From Edwardsiella hoshinae NBRC 105699 = ATCC 33379 (GTDB lineage Bacteria > Pseudomonadota > Gammaproteobacteria > Enterobacterales > Enterobacteriaceae): a stretch of DNA of 62,522 nucleotides. This document shows positions 9,763 to 20,932 of this stretch, one piece after another (position 1 is the first letter of the stretch; each line of letters starts with the position of its first letter). Made by a program: the position numbers and the translations under genes. The notes beneath the pieces were generated by a model. The model was not told the origin of the DNA. It was given only the letters and a program-made list of their open reading frames with translations, and made no database searches. The DNA lies in the NCBI RefSeq assembly GCF_000474215.1, contig NZ_BAUC01000036.1, positions 1-62,522 of the forward strand, given 5' to 3'.

Positions 9763-10525
9763 AGACAGAACTGTACCTCGCTTTACTCAAATGCGTTATC
9801 ACACACTCTCTATTCAATGGCAAGCCATTTTTATGCAGTGATCGACATGTCGCACAGAAATAAAACGGTCGGCGGAAAACTGGCCATGTTTATGCTGAAA
9901 TAAGTTGCCATGAACAGTGTTTTCTGCTGTCTCGACGGCGTTCACTTTTCCAACATCTCCTGGTCGTTTTCCTCTGACTCTCATGACCTCCTTTTTACGC
10001 TATTCTGGCGCATCCGTCATCCTCTTCCCGGTGAAAAAAAGCAAATAATAAGTTTGAAATGAGATGTGTTATACATTTTTCACTTATTTTCCGCCGGGCT
10101 ATTCCACCGTTACGTGAGATTATTCATAGTACAAATGCTTTTTTAACCGTTATAGTCAAGAACGGTGCCAAATGACCTGGCGCCGAGGGGATGAGAAAGG
10201 CGCCGCTGTGTGCCCAAACAGAAAAGTTAAGCTAATGCATTGATAAATATATTTATATTTCTTTTCTGATTATTAACGGAATAATAATTTGAAAAAATAA
10301 TCATCGAAATAAACGTTACCGCGCGCGGATTATTTATCCCCTGTCAGAAAAAAAGCACGCTCACCCTGCCGTCATTTTATATGACCTATTTGATACCACT
10401 AATATCCCCCCCGCCCCTGCCGTCATGGTGCGAAGAGGGCTATTTTACGCCACCGCATGAAAATAGGCGCCGCAAATAGAGACGGCGCCGAACAGGACAA
10501 CGAGAATAGTGAAACTGGGTTGCGC
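9763..10525. other. Long intergenic region yobF-cysB
   Basis: 763 bases, strongly A/T-rich around 10210-10310. It should contain the yobF-cspC promoter and the cysB 3' region. In E. coli yebO and mgrB lie upstream of yobF; I searched by eye for an MgrB-like peptide and did not find one. No repeat or RNA gene recognised. Confidence 0.4.
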
Positions 10526-11590
<1,065 letters not shown>

Positions 11591-11656
11591 TCATTATGTT
11601 ACTAAACGTATAAGCGGATAACCGGTTCTTCTCGCCGCCGATCGCCGGCCGTACGT

Positions 11657-11687
11657 ACAAAAAATGCCGGCCCCAAGGCCGGCATCA
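11657..11687 (-). terminator. Rho-independent terminator after topA
   Basis: Minus-strand stem GATGCCGGCC/GGCCGGCAT with loop TTGG, followed by six Ts. It lies just downstream of topA and upstream of the cysB promoter region. Confidence 0.85.
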
Positions 11688-11709
11688 TGACGCAGTCAAC
11701 ACGTGTAGC

Positions 11710-14310
11710 TTACTTCTTCTCGCTCTCGACCCACTTGCCATCGATGAAGAAGGCGCTCCAACCGGTGGCCTTGCCCTCCTTCTCGCTAGCGACATACTGC
11801 TGCTTCGTCTTACGGCTAAAGCGCACCAGCGTCGGATTTCCTTGCGGATCCTGCTGCGGTGCATCAGCCAGATAGCGCAGCTTCTCCGGCAGTCGGTCGC
11901 GGAAGCGGAACAGCTCCGCCACTAGCGGCGCACGTGTCTCACGTGATTTGGGGAAGGTGTTAGCCGCCAGGAAGACGCCGGCGGCGCCATCACGCAACAC
12001 GAAATAGGCGTCAGACTTCTCGCACGCCAGCTCTGGCAACGGCACCGGATCTTCCTTCGGTGGTGCCACCTCGCCGTTACGCAGGATCTTACGCGTATTC
12101 TTACAGGCTTCGTTGGTGCAGCCCATATACTTGCCAAAACGCCCCATCTTCAGGTGCATCTCGGCGCCACACTTATCGCACTCGACTACCGGGCCATCAT
12201 ATCCCTTGATACGGAACTCGCCCTCTTCCACCTCATAGCCGTCACAGGCGGGGTTATTACCGCAAACATGCAGCTTACGATGATTGTCGATCAGATAGCT
12301 GTCCATCGCCGTGCCACACTTCGGGCAGCGCCGCTTAGCGCGCAGCGCGTTGGTCTCGGCGTCTTCCCCCTCCAGCACGTTGAGCACTTCGGCTTCGGGG
12401 ATCAGATTGATGGTAGTTTTACAACGCTCTTTCGGCGGCAGCGCATAACCAGAACAACCGAGAAATACCCCGGTGCTGGCGGTACGTATCCCCATGGGTC
12501 GCGCGCAGGTCGGGCAAGCGATGCTGGTCAACACCATCGGGTTGAGGCGCATGCCACCCTCCTCCGGCGATTTCTCCGCGACCTCCAACTGCTGGCTAAA
12601 ATCGCTAAAGAAACCATCGAGTACCCCGCGCCAGTCGGCCTGGGCGTTGGCAACCCGATCCAAACCGTCCTCCATGTGGGCGGTAAAGTCGTAGCTCATC
12701 AGCTCGCGGAAGTTCTCCTCCAGGCGATCGGTGACAATCTCCCCCATCTTCTCGGCGTAAAAACGGCGGTTATCGCTACGCACATAACCGCGATCCTGGA
12801 TGGTGGAGATGATAGCCGCATAGGTCGACGGACGGCCAATGCCACGCTTCTCCAATTCGCGCACCAGCGAAGCTTCACTGAAGCGCGCCGGTGGCTTGGT
12901 GAAGTGCTGGCTGGGTTGCAACTGCAACAGATCGAGCACTCGCCCGCTCGCCACCGCCGGTAGGGTACGATCCTCATCGCCCTTGCGCAGTTGCGGTAGC
13001 ACACGCGTCCAACCGTCGAAGCGCAGAGTGCGCCCGCGGGCCTTCAGGGTGTAGTCCGCCGCCTGCACGGTGATGGTACTGGCGTCATATTTGGCTGGCG
13101 TCATCTGGCAGGCCACAAACTGGCGCCAAATCAATTGATACAGTTTCAGCGCGTCGTCTTCCATGCCCTTGAGATCGTCGGCAGAGACCGTCACATCGGA
13201 TGGACGGATCGCCTCATGCGCCTCCTGCGAATTATCCTTACTGGCATAGATATTGGCCTGTGCCGGCAGGTATTCGGCCCCGAAATTGTCGCCGATATAG
13301 GCGCGCGCCATATTCAGGGCATCCTGACTCAAGTTGGTCGAGTCGGTACGCATGTAGGTGATGTAGCCCGCCTCGTACAGGCGCTGCGCCATCATCATGG
13401 TCTTCTTCACCCCGAAGCCCAGACGCGTGCTGGCCGCCTGTTGCAGGGTGGAGGTGATAAAGGGGGCCGACGGTTTGCTACTGGTCGGCTTATCTTCCCG
13501 CTCGCGCACCACGAAGCGAGCGCCCTGCAAGGCGGCAACAGCGGCCTCGCTCTGTTCGGCGTTCACCGGCTTAAACGGTTTATCGTTGTAGTGGGTCACT
13601 TGAGCCTGGAAGTTGGCCTCGGCACCGACGGCGAGATCGGCGCGCAACTCCCAATACTCTTCCGGCACAAAGGCCTTAATCTCTCGCTCCCGCTCAACGA
13701 TCAACCGCACCGCCACCGACTGGACTCGTCCTGCCGAGAGGCCACGCGCAACCTTCTTCCATAGCAGCGGCGACACCATATACCCGACCACACGATCCAT
13801 AAAGCGGCGCGCCTGCTGGGCATTGACGCGATCGATATTCAGTTCGCCGGGATGACTAAAGGCTTGCTGGATAGCGTTCTTGGTAATTTCGTTAAACACG
13901 ACGCGACTGTAGCGCTCATCGTCGCCGCCGATCACCTCGCGCAGATGCCAGGCAATGGCCTCCCCTTCGCGGTCCAAGTCAGTTGCCAGATAGATGTGGT
14001 CGGCTTTTTCGGCCAGAGACTTTAACTCCGCGACCACCTTCTCCTTGCCGGGCAGAATTTCGTAATGCGCCTGCCAGCCATGGTAAGGGTCGACCCCCAT
14101 GCGATTGACCAGCGCATCGCGCTCGTTCTTCTTGGCCTTGGTCTTGGTTTTATCGTCGGTCGAGGCAGCGCCCTTCTTACTGGCTGAGCCACTGGTCGGC
14201 AAATCGCGGATATGACCGACGCTGGACTTCACCACGTAGTCACTGCCGAGATACTTATTTATGGTTTTGGCCTTTGCCGGGGACTCAACTATAACGAGAG
14301 CTTTACCCAT
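11710..14310 (-). CDS. topA: DNA topoisomerase I TopA
   Basis: An 866-residue type IA topoisomerase that relaxes negative supercoils. The Toprim domain (about 1-140) starts [14 protein letters not shown] and has the metal-binding triad D111-L-D113-R-E115. The catalytic tyrosine is Tyr319 in [10 protein letters not shown]. Three tetracysteine zinc elements follow (CPTC, CPKCG and CDKCG regions) and then a basic C-terminal domain. Length matches E. coli (865). TAAAGAG lies upstream of the ATG. Neighbours yciN (divergent) and cysB (downstream) match E. coli. Confidence 0.98.
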   Translation of the reverse strand: MGKALVIVESPAKAKTINKYLGSDYVVKSSVGHIRDLPTSGSASKKGAASTDDKTKTKAKKNERDALVNRMGVDPYHGWQAHYEILPGKEKVVAELKSLAEKADHIYLATDLDREGEAIAWHLREVIGGDDERYSRVVFNEITKNAIQQAFSHPGELNIDRVNAQQARRFMDRVVGYMVSPLLWKKVARGLSAGRVQSVAVRLIVEREREIKAFVPEEYWELRADLAVGAEANFQAQVTHYNDKPFKPVNAEQSEAAVAALQGARFVVREREDKPTSSKPSAPFITSTLQQAASTRLGFGVKKTMMMAQRLYEAGYITYMRTDSTNLSQDALNMARAYIGDNFGAEYLPAQANIYASKDNSQEAHEAIRPSDVTVSADDLKGMEDDALKLYQLIWRQFVACQMTPAKYDASTITVQAADYTLKARGRTLRFDGWTRVLPQLRKGDEDRTLPAVASGRVLDLLQLQPSQHFTKPPARFSEASLVRELEKRGIGRPSTYAAIISTIQDRGYVRSDNRRFYAEKMGEIVTDRLEENFRELMSYDFTAHMEDGLDRVANAQADWRGVLDGFFSDFSQQLEVAEKSPEEGGMRLNPMVLTSIACPTCARPMGIRTASTGVFLGCSGYALPPKERCKTTINLIPEAEVLNVLEGEDAETNALRAKRRCPKCGTAMDSYLIDNHRKLHVCGNNPACDGYEVEEGEFRIKGYDGPVVECDKCGAEMHLKMGRFGKYMGCTNEACKNTRKILRNGEVAPPKEDPVPLPELACEKSDAYFVLRDGAAGVFLAANTFPKSRETRAPLVAELFRFRDRLPEKLRYLADAPQQDPQGNPTLVRFSRKTKQQYVASEKEGKATGWSAFFIDGKWVESEKK

Positions 14311-14710
14311 AATTCTCTTTACCTGAATGCATCCTTCTGTTGCCAGAAGCCTTTAATTCGCCATTAAACCGGCACTGTATAGAATTCTTTTTTATATTGC
14401 GACAGGTACAGCAGAGATCAAGACTCACCGCCCTAAACGCCTCATCGTTGTGCAGACACAGCTCAATTTGCTGATCTAGCGCAATATTCCGCTTACGCCC
14501 TCCACGGCACAGCGAGCGGTGTGCGCAGAGTGTAAACAAGAGATTCCGTCAGAATCAAGAAGTGCCTCACTCTACCCGATCGTCAGCGCCACGCAACCTA
14601 ATTAGCACGCTCCGCACATTTTTACCAATTTTCACCCGATGCCATCGCCCCCTTGCCGCCCTCGCCGGACGGGGTAAAATACGGGAAACGTATTCGTTGG
14701 AGAGAAAAAG
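14311..14710. other. topA-yciN divergent promoter region
   Basis: 400 bases, A/T-rich beside topA. It holds the topA promoters (E. coli has several, supercoiling- and stress-responsive) and the yciN promoter. No gene seen. Confidence 0.5.
14653..14680 (+). promoter_or_regulatory. Candidate sigma-70 promoter of yciN
   Basis: TTGCCG (14653-14658) and TAAAAT (14675-14680) are separated by 16 bases, 30 bases before the yciN ATG. Found by eye only. Confidence 0.45.
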
Positions 14711-14962
14711 ATGTTGCATGAAACTGCCCCGATCACCCGAGAGCAACTGTTGGCCGAGGCCAATCAGATCATCCGCGATCACGAGGATTACATGCAGGGA
14801 ATGGTAGCGACCGACGTCGAACAGAAAGGCCATGTGTTAGTTTTCCGCGGAGAGTTCTTCCTGGATGAAGCGGGACTACCGACGCCAAAGAGCACCGCCG
14901 CCTTCAACATGTTCAAACACCTGGCGCACACCCTGTCGGAAAAGTATCATCTGGTGGACTGA
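14711..14962 (+). CDS. yciN: Small conserved protein YciN
   Basis: An 83-residue soluble protein, the same length as E. coli YciN. Conserved blocks are [25 protein letters not shown] and the C-terminal [13 protein letters not shown] followed by LSEKYHLVD. YciN is small and widespread in Enterobacterales; its biochemical role is not established. GGAGAG precedes the ATG. It is divergent from topA and converges with sohB, with a GC-only hairpin at 14972-14995 between the two stops. Confidence 0.93.
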   Translation: MLHETAPITREQLLAEANQIIRDHEDYMQGMVATDVEQKGHVLVFRGEFFLDEAGLPTPKSTAAFNMFKHLAHTLSEKYHLVD

Positions 14963-14971
14963 GACCAGCAC

Positions 14972-14995
14972 TGGCGCGCCCACAAGGGCGCGCCA
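14972..14995. terminator. GC hairpin between convergent yciN and sohB
   Basis: A perfect 10-bp stem (TGGCGCGCCC/GGGCGCGCCA) with loop ACAA. No T-run on either strand, so terminator activity is uncertain. Confidence 0.4.
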
Positions 14996-15006
14996 AGCGT
15001 CTGCGC

Positions 15007-16053
15007 TTAGGGTAAAGGACGCTGACCACGCTGCCACCAACGCAGCAGCAAGCTATCCATGCCCTGAGCGGCCGCGATCCCCATACGGGCCATCAGTCCC
15101 TTGCGGCGCACATAGCGTAACGCGATCACCTCGGCCTGCTCCATTTCGGCGATCAACAGATCGTCGCTGGTACTCACCGCATCCACCAACCCTTTCTCTA
15201 AGGCTTGCTCGCCATACCAATGCTCGCCCGTCGCCACCGCGTCGATATCCAACGCGGGCCGCTGACGCTGTACGAACTGCTTAAATAAGCGATGAGTCTC
15301 ATCCAGCTCTTGGCAAAACTTCTCGCGTCCCGCCGCCGTGTTTTCGCCGAAGAGCGTCAGGGTGCGCTTAAACTCTCCGGCAGTATGCAATTCAACATCC
15401 ACATCATTCTTCTTCAACCAGCGGTTAAAGTTAGGGATCTGCGCCACGACGCCGATCGAGCCGATGATGGCAAAGGGTGCCGCCACGATGCGATCGGCGA
15501 CACAGGCCATCATGTAGCCTCCACTGGCCGCGACCTTGTCCACCGCCACGGTCAGACGAACCCCTGCCTGACGCAAGCGCTGTAGCTGCGAGGCCGCGAG
15601 TCCATAGCCATGCACTACCCCGCCGGGGCTTTCCAGGCGTAACAACACACTATCCTGCGGTCCGGCGACCGCCAATACCGCGCTGATCTCCTCACGTAAC
15701 GAGGCGACTTCGTGGGCATCCATGCTGCCTTTAAAGTCCAGCACATAGAGGCAGGGTTTCTCCGCCGCCAACAACCCACCACGCGCCTCCGCCTTGCGTT
15801 GTTTCTCCTCGGCCTTCGCCACCTTCTTTTGCAAACGGCGCCACTGCTTCAATGCGGCCCCTTGCAGACGGGCGCTACGCATGTTGCGCTGCATCTCACG
15901 GTACTGTTCACCCAGATCCGTCAGTTGCAGCTCACCGTCGCCATGCCCCTGACGCTGACGGAGCCCAAGCACCAACAACACCAGCGCCGCCAGCGCCAAC
16001 ACGAGCGTCGCCGCCTTGGCCAAAAACAGGCTATATAAGGATAACCACTCCAC
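15007..16053 (-). CDS. sohB: Signal-peptide-peptidase-like inner-membrane protease SohB
   Basis: A 348-residue S49-family serine protease. One N-terminal membrane helix (FLAKAATLVLALAALVLLVLG) is followed by a charged linker and the protease domain with WVLDFKGSMDAHEV-like and LRLESPGGVVHGYG segments. The likely nucleophile is the Ser of AASGGYMMA, with a Lys in the EFKRT region as general base. In E. coli, multicopy sohB suppresses loss of DegP (HtrA). The GTG at 16053, preceded by AAGGCGGTGAGT, gives the family length (E. coli 349); the in-frame ATGs upstream are less likely. Confidence 0.93.
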   Translation of the reverse strand: MEWLSLYSLFLAKAATLVLALAALVLLVLGLRQRQGHGDGELQLTDLGEQYREMQRNMRSARLQGAALKQWRRLQKKVAKAEEKQRKAEARGGLLAAEKPCLYVLDFKGSMDAHEVASLREEISAVLAVAGPQDSVLLRLESPGGVVHGYGLAASQLQRLRQAGVRLTVAVDKVAASGGYMMACVADRIVAAPFAIIGSIGVVAQIPNFNRWLKKNDVDVELHTAGEFKRTLTLFGENTAAGREKFCQELDETHRLFKQFVQRQRPALDIDAVATGEHWYGEQALEKGLVDAVSTSDDLLIAEMEQAEVIALRYVRRKGLMARMGIAAAQGMDSLLLRWWQRGQRPLP

Positions 16054-16280
16054 ACTCACCGCCTTGTTCATCATGCTATTAACACCACTGAACGCGCCCG
16101 TCACCACGGAAAACGCGTCACGTACGCCACACAGACTAAGGAGCCGCCGTAAAATAGCAAGCCTTGGAAGGTAAACAGCTGGTAAATCCACCTGGCACAC
16201 GGCTCGGACGAGATTCTCGTTGACCCGAGACGGAGCGTCGGGCTATAGATCTGCCATTGTTTCTTTATCTTGAGCTCACC

Positions 16281-17063
16281 ATGACCGCGTCCACACCAAG
16301 CCAAACCTACCGTGCTCGCGCCGATCTGTTACAAGATCGTATCATTCTCGTGACCGGCGCCAGCGCCGGCATCGGCCGCGAGGCGGCCCTTAGCTATGCC
16401 CGCCACGGCGCGCATCTGATCTTACTGGGGCGCGACAGCGCACGCTTAGCGGCACTAGCTCAGCAGATCGTCGCCGAGGGTGCGCCGCACCCGCATCTTA
16501 TCTCCTGCGATCTGCTGACGCTGGATGAGGCGCAGAGCCGCGCCTTAGCCGCAGATCTGAGTCAGCGCGTCACGCATTTGGACGGCCTGCTGCACAGCGC
16601 CGGTCTGTTGGGCAATCTCGCCCCGCTGGCGCGGCAAGATTATCGCCAATGGCAAGCCGTGATGCAGGTCAACGTCAACGCCCAATTCCTGTTGACGCGC
16701 GATCTGCTGCCACTGTTGCAGCGCGCCACGCGCGCCTCGCTCATCTTCACCAGCTCCAGCGTTGGCCGTCAGGGACGCGCCGGTTGGGGGGCCTACGCCG
16801 TCTCGAAATTCGCCACCGAAGGGATGATGCAGGTCTGGGCCGAGGAATTAGCAGCCACGACGGTGCGGGTCAACGCCATCAATCCGGGCGCGACACGCAC
16901 CGCGATGCGCGCCAGCGCCTATCCCGACGAGGATCCCCTCACTCTGCTCACCCCAGCACAGATTATGCCGCTGTATCTTTACCTGATGGGAGATGACAGC
17001 CAAAACGAGCATGGCCGCAGCCTAGACGCCCAGCCCAATCGTCGTCCTGGCCGAGCCGGCTAA
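16281..17063 (+). CDS. yciK: Short-chain dehydrogenase/reductase YciK
   Basis: A 260-residue classical SDR. The cofactor motif TGASAGIG lies near residues 25-32, NVN in the middle, the catalytic Ser in TSSSVGRQG, and the YxxxK pair in YAVSKFATEG. The C-terminal INPGATRTAMRASA matches E. coli YciK closely. The physiological substrate is unknown. It begins at ATG 16281 and may be cotranscribed with btuR, 68 bases downstream, as in E. coli. Confidence 0.94.
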   Translation: MTASTPSQTYRARADLLQDRIILVTGASAGIGREAALSYARHGAHLILLGRDSARLAALAQQIVAEGAPHPHLISCDLLTLDEAQSRALAADLSQRVTHLDGLLHSAGLLGNLAPLARQDYRQWQAVMQVNVNAQFLLTRDLLPLLQRATRASLIFTSSSVGRQGRAGWGAYAVSKFATEGMMQVWAEELAATTVRVNAINPGATRTAMRASAYPDEDPLTLLTPAQIMPLYLYLMGDDSQNEHGRSLDAQPNRRPGRAG

Positions 17064-17131
17064 CGCGAGTGTCTGCCCCGGCGATACATGCTGGGACGGT
17101 CAACCTGTCACATCACATTAAGGAGTCGAGG

Positions 17132-17722
17132 ATGGATCAACAGCGCCACCAGCAGCGCCAGCAACGCCTAAAAGAGAAGGTCGATGCCCGCATCGCCGCC
17201 GCCCGCGATGAACGCGGCATCCTGATCATCTTCACCGGCAACGGCAAGGGGAAAAGCAGCGCCGCTTTTGGCACCGTCGCCCGTAGCGTCGGCCATGGCA
17301 AGCGCGCCGCCGTAGCGCAATTTATCAAGGGCACCTGGGAGAACGGCGAACGTAACCTACTGGAACCGCACGGCGTCGAATTCCAGGTCATGGCCAGTGG
17401 CTTCACCTGGGAAACCCAGGATCGTCAGGCCGATATCGCGGCCGCCGAACAGGTATGGAGCCATGCGCAACGGATGCTGGCCGACCCGCATCTCGACCTA
17501 GTGGTCTTGGATGAGCTGACCTATATGATCAGTTACCACTATCTCGCGCTGGAGGCCGTCATCGCCGCCCTGCGCGCCCGCCCTATCCACCAATCGGTGA
17601 TCATCACCGGACGCGCCTGCCACCGCGAACTGATCGCCCTGGCGGATACCGTCAGCGAAATCCGCCCGGAAAAACATGCCTTTAACGCCGGCATCAAGGC
17701 GCAGAAAGGTATCGACTGGTAA
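17132..17722 (+). CDS. btuR: Cob(I)yrinic acid a,c-diamide adenosyltransferase BtuR/CobA
   Basis: A 196-residue corrinoid adenosyltransferase, identical in length to E. coli BtuR. The ATP-binding P-loop is GNGKGKSS at residues 36-43. Conserved VLDELTYM and SVIITGRACH segments follow. It transfers adenosyl from ATP to Co(I) of corrinoids, making adenosylcobalamin precursors. AAGGAG precedes the ATG. It converges on cobC with only five bases between stop codons, and it sits with cobC and cobS, two further cobalamin genes. Confidence 0.97.
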   Translation: MDQQRHQQRQQRLKEKVDARIAAARDERGILIIFTGNGKGKSSAAFGTVARSVGHGKRAAVAQFIKGTWENGERNLLEPHGVEFQVMASGFTWETQDRQADIAAAEQVWSHAQRMLADPHLDLVVLDELTYMISYHYLALEAVIAALRARPIHQSVIITGRACHRELIALADTVSEIRPEKHAFNAGIKAQKGIDW

Positions 17723-17727
17723 TGGCC

Positions 17728-18324
17728 TTAACCTGCGCCGCGATCGTTGAGGCGGCGCAGTACCGCGAAGTCGTGCTCGACAGTGATTAAACTATGGCAT
17801 CCCTGTGCGAAGGCGAAATGCCACAGCTGATCCGCCGCCAGGCCCAGCAGACGGGCGCATAACAGCGCCAACACCCCTTGATGGGCGACCAGCAACACCC
17901 GCTGTCCGGCGTGACGCGCCAGCAGCTCGTCTAGCGTCGCGCCCACCCGAGCGCTGAAGGCTGCGAACCCCTCCCCCTGTGGGGGGGCGGCATGACGCCA
18001 GTCAGAGCACCATGCCTGGTAAGCCGCACTCTGTTCAGCCGCCAGCGCTCGGTGATGGCGCAGCTCCCAGGCACCGAAATCCATCTCATCCAGCCCGGCG
18101 TGGACATGGAAGGCACCCTGCGCACCGATGATTGGCCGCAGAGTCTGCTGCGTACGTAGCAACCGACTGGCATAGGCGGCGGCGAAGTCGATGCCCTGTA
18201 ACTGGCGCGCGACCGCCTGTGCCTGTTGCTGTCCCCGCTCCGTCAGCGGTAAATCGCTACGCCCGCAGTAGACGCCATCCAGGTTGGCCTGGGTTTGACC
18301 ATGACGTACCAGATACAACTCCAT
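17728..18324 (-). CDS. cobC: Adenosylcobalamin/alpha-ribazole phosphatase CobC
   Basis: A 198-residue histidine-phosphatase-fold protein. The catalytic motif is RHG at residues 7-9, the second catalytic His lies in LVAHQGVL, and an LDEMDFGAWE segment is typical of CobC. It removes the 5' phosphate of alpha-ribazole phosphate or adenosylcobalamin phosphate in nucleotide-loop assembly. Histidine phosphatases are a broad superfamily, but the adjacency to cobS (nine bases) and btuR supports this call. Likely cotranscribed with cobS upstream. Confidence 0.88.
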   Translation of the reverse strand: MELYLVRHGQTQANLDGVYCGRSDLPLTERGQQQAQAVARQLQGIDFAAAYASRLLRTQQTLRPIIGAQGAFHVHAGLDEMDFGAWELRHHRALAAEQSAAYQAWCSDWRHAAPPQGEGFAAFSARVGATLDELLARHAGQRVLLVAHQGVLALLCARLLGLAADQLWHFAFAQGCHSLITVEHDFAVLRRLNDRGAG

Positions 18325-18333
18325 TACCGCGCC

Positions 18334-19071
18334 TCAGCACAACGCCAGCAGGAACACCAGCGCGCACAACTCGTTAGCGGCGCCCAGGGTATCTCCCGTC
18401 TGCCCGCCCAGACGCATATTGATAAAGGCGCGGTAGATCAGGGCGAACAGGTAGGCGATGAAGAAAGCCAGCAGCCCCTGCCAGCGCAACAGACCAAAGG
18501 TCAACAGTAGGCCGATCACCAAGGTCAAGGCATAGTGACTGCCGCTGATCTTGCCGATATACAGATTGCCCATCCCGCTCTCACGCGCATAACGTTGGCG
18601 GTACATCATCACCGCCAGCAGGGTGCGGCTCGCCAGCGGCAAGGCCACCAATACGGCATAGATGTGCAACGGCGATCCCGCCAGGCGCTGGATCAACAGC
18701 ATCTGCATCAGGATCACGAAGATCAACGCTAAAGTACCGTTGGTGCCGATACGGCTGTCGCGCATGATCTCCAGCATGCGATCGCGCGGGCGAGCAGAGA
18801 AGAGCCCATCGCAGGTATCGGCGAGGCCATCGAGATGAAAGGCGCCAGTCACCAACGTGCTGGCCAGCACCGCCGCCAGCGCGCCCAGCCAACTGCCATA
18901 GGTGGTCGCCAGCACGCCATAGGCCAATGCACTGATCACCCCGACCAGCAGGCCGACAAAGGGAAAGTAAATAATGCCGCGCGGATAATCGCTAAGCGCC
19001 AGATCATCACTGCAACGCGGAGAGACTGGGATGCGGGTCATAAACTGCAAGGTCGCCAGGAAAAGTTTCAT
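18334..19071 (-). CDS. cobS: Adenosylcobinamide-GDP ribazoletransferase CobS
   Basis: A 245-residue polytopic membrane enzyme (E. coli CobS is 247). It begins MKLFLATLQFMTRIPV and carries the acidic active-site motif FHLDGLADTCDGLF, then several hydrophobic helices. It joins adenosylcobinamide-GDP to alpha-ribazole, the final assembly step of cobalamin. The ATG at 19071 is taken from family comparison; no clear ribosome site precedes it. cobU and cobT are not in the window. I see no cobalamin-riboswitch core upstream. Confidence 0.93.
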   Translation of the reverse strand: MKLFLATLQFMTRIPVSPRCSDDLALSDYPRGIIYFPFVGLLVGVISALAYGVLATTYGSWLGALAAVLASTLVTGAFHLDGLADTCDGLFSARPRDRMLEIMRDSRIGTNGTLALIFVILMQMLLIQRLAGSPLHIYAVLVALPLASRTLLAVMMYRQRYARESGMGNLYIGKISGSHYALTLVIGLLLTFGLLRWQGLLAFFIAYLFALIYRAFINMRLGGQTGDTLGAANELCALVFLLALC

Positions 19072-19245
19072 TGTCCGTTGATTCGTCCGTAAAAAAGGAA
19101 GCCTCGCCCCTGACGTCACGCCGATGGCGCCGGGTCACGCTCTAATAACGTACTGATACCCCACTAGTAATACCACTTTCTGCGCCCGATGCCAGCCCAG
19201 ACTGGGGAAAATCGGCGACGGCGCAGGGGCATGCCGCCATAGCGC

Positions 19246-19275
19246 AATAAAAAAACCGCTCCGAGGAGCGGTTAT
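19246..19275 (-). terminator. Rho-independent terminator after rluB
   Basis: Minus-strand stem AACCGCTCC/GGAGCGGTT with a short loop, followed by a run of Ts. It separates rluB from cobS. Confidence 0.88.
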
Positions 19276-19301
19276 CGGTCAAGAGACGGCGCTTGCGACG
19301 C

Positions 19302-20177
19302 TTAGCCGCGTTTGGCGGCCGGGGCACGGCGGCTTGAGCCGCCATGTTGACTATGGCGCTTGACGGCGCGTCGGATCTGATTAGCTTTCATCCGACGGCG
19401 CTCACGCTCCACCGGCAGCTTGCTGGTGGTTTCCGCCTTCAGCTCGACCAATTCACGCAGGTAGTTAATATTTTCCAACGGCAGCTCCTGCCAGCCGCCG
19501 CGCGGCAAACCTTTCGGTAGCGTCAGATCGCCATAGCGCACACGGATCAAGCGACTGACCTGCACGCCAACGGCCTCCCACAGGCGACGCACCTCACGGT
19601 TACGCCCTTCCGTCAGAGTGACGTTGTACCATTGGTTCAGCCCCTCGCCCCCTTGGAAGCTGATGCTCTTAAAGCTGGCCGGCCCATCCTCCAACTGCAC
19701 ACCGCGGCTCAACTGACGCAGCTTATCCTCGTCCACCTGGCCGAAGACACGCACCGCATACTCGCGCTCAACCTCACGGCTCGGGTGCATCAAACGGTTC
19801 GCCAGCTCCCCGTCGGTGGTAAACAGCAGCAGGCCGGAGGTATTAATGTCCAGACGCCCCACGGCAATCCAACGGGAACCGCGCAGCCGGGGCAGACGGT
19901 CAAATACCGTCGGACGCCCTTCTGGATCGCGGCGGGTACACAGCTCACCTTCTGGTTTGTAGTAGGCCAGAACACGGCAAATCTCTTGTTCCGATTCGCG
20001 AATGGAGACGACACGCCCATCGACGCGGATCTTCATGGTGGACGTCACTTCCACGCGGTCGCCCAAGGTGGCCAGTTTGCCATCCACACTCACGCGCCCT
20101 TCTTTGATCAACGCCTCGATTTCACGGCGGGAGCCATGACCGGCGCGGGCAAGAACCTTCTGTAATTTTTCGCTCAT
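19302..20177 (-). CDS. rluB: 23S rRNA pseudouridine-2605 synthase RluB
   Basis: A 291-residue RsuA-family pseudouridine synthase. An S4 RNA-binding domain occupies about residues 1-60 ([19 protein letters not shown]). The catalytic domain has the active Asp in [12 protein letters not shown] and the [14 protein letters not shown] segment. A basic, Lys/Arg-rich tail of about 35 residues follows. It makes pseudouridine 2605 in 23S rRNA. In E. coli it adjoins btuR; here cobC-cobS lie between them. Confidence 0.95.
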   Translation of the reverse strand: MSEKLQKVLARAGHGSRREIEALIKEGRVSVDGKLATLGDRVEVTSTMKIRVDGRVVSIRESEQEICRVLAYYKPEGELCTRRDPEGRPTVFDRLPRLRGSRWIAVGRLDINTSGLLLFTTDGELANRLMHPSREVEREYAVRVFGQVDEDKLRQLSRGVQLEDGPASFKSISFQGGEGLNQWYNVTLTEGRNREVRRLWEAVGVQVSRLIRVRYGDLTLPKGLPRGGWQELPLENINYLRELVELKAETTSKLPVERERRRMKANQIRRAVKRHSQHGGSSRRAPAAKRG

Positions 20178-20522
20178 TGAGCAACCTCAGCTGTCGCCTT
20201 CACAGGCGTCGTTATTGTCGACCGGCCGCCGCGGCGACCGATGCTAAAACAGGCGTTCAGCACGCCGGGCCGCAACCCAGCCTGACGCGGGCGCTCATTT
20301 TACACGAAATCGGGATATATGCCGTGAATAATTTGCCTGCGCGAAGAAAGTCCAGCGCCCTAAGTAATCCTTAAGATTATGCGGGTGTAATAACCGTACG
20401 CCGACGACCGTGTCAGGTTTTGTCAGGGGCGTAAAATTGCCTAAATCCGCTGGGCCATACGCCCCGGATCGCATAGGCTGCATCCATCCTGCGGAAATCC
20501 TGCGGGAATTAAAGGAGTCTCT
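20178..20522. other. Divergent region between rluB and the small membrane-protein gene
   Basis: 345 bases with promoters presumably for both genes. GC-rich near rluB, more A/T-rich in the middle. Nothing else recognised. Confidence 0.4.
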
Positions 20523-20822
20523 ATGACCGACGTTTCTTCTACTTCTTCCTCAACCACCCGCCGTCTGCGTGCCTTCTTCCAGCAGCAGATGCAGTACTGG
20601 CGGATGTATCTGGCGCGCCAATCGCGCAAGGTGGGGCTGGAGGGCAAGCTGCGCCAGGCCGTGATGCTACTGAGTGCCGTGCTGATGATGGCCCTGTTAA
20701 TGGCCGGTTTCTTGCTATTCAATCTGCTGGCGCTGAGCGTCGCCCTGATCGGGGGCGTGCTCGCGCTATTCCGCCCGCGTCGTCCAATCATGCGCGGCCC
20801 ACGCCATTCGAATCCCTTCTGA
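20523..20822 (+). CDS. Small uncharacterised membrane protein
   Basis: A 99-residue protein that I do not recognise. It has a Ser/Thr-rich start, a basic amphipathic stretch (RRLRAFFQQQMQYWRMYLAR), then one long hydrophobic region from about residue 46 to 84 that could form two helices with a tight turn, and a very basic proline-containing tail (RPRRPIMRGPR). AAAGGAG precedes the ATG, so it is probably translated. Layout resembles small inner-membrane proteins of the YqjD/phage-holin size class, but no family motif supports either. A GC hairpin (20836-20855) separates it from holE. Confidence 0.7.
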   Translation: MTDVSSTSSSTTRRLRAFFQQQMQYWRMYLARQSRKVGLEGKLRQAVMLLSAVLMMALLMAGFLLFNLLALSVALIGGVLALFRPRRPIMRGPRHSNPF

Positions 20823-20835
20823 GCCCCGCATTCCA

Positions 20836-20855
20836 CCGCCCGGTCAACCGGGCGG
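20836..20855 (+). terminator. GC hairpin before holE
   Basis: Perfect 8-bp stem CCGCCCGG/CCGGGCGG with loop TCAA, with no T-run after it. Possible weak terminator of the small membrane-protein gene. Confidence 0.4.
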
Positions 20856-20932
20856 ATACGCCTCACGCCTGACGACTCTTTTTCCCAGCGCTAAATTCTG
20901 AAATAATAGCCCGGTATCGAGAGGAGGCTGTT

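Noticed and set aside
9763-10525. mgrB or yebO upstream of yobF
   Set aside because: Their E. coli position was examined on the minus strand; no MgrB-like start (MKKF) or C-terminus was found.
12154-12963. 269-codon frame antisense to topA
   Set aside because: It lies entirely within topA and has His/Gln-rich, non-protein-like composition.
19072-19301. Possible cobalamin riboswitch upstream of cobS
   Set aside because: I looked for the B12-box and core motifs on the minus strand and found only a partial resemblance (CCCCAGTCTGGGC), not the conserved core.
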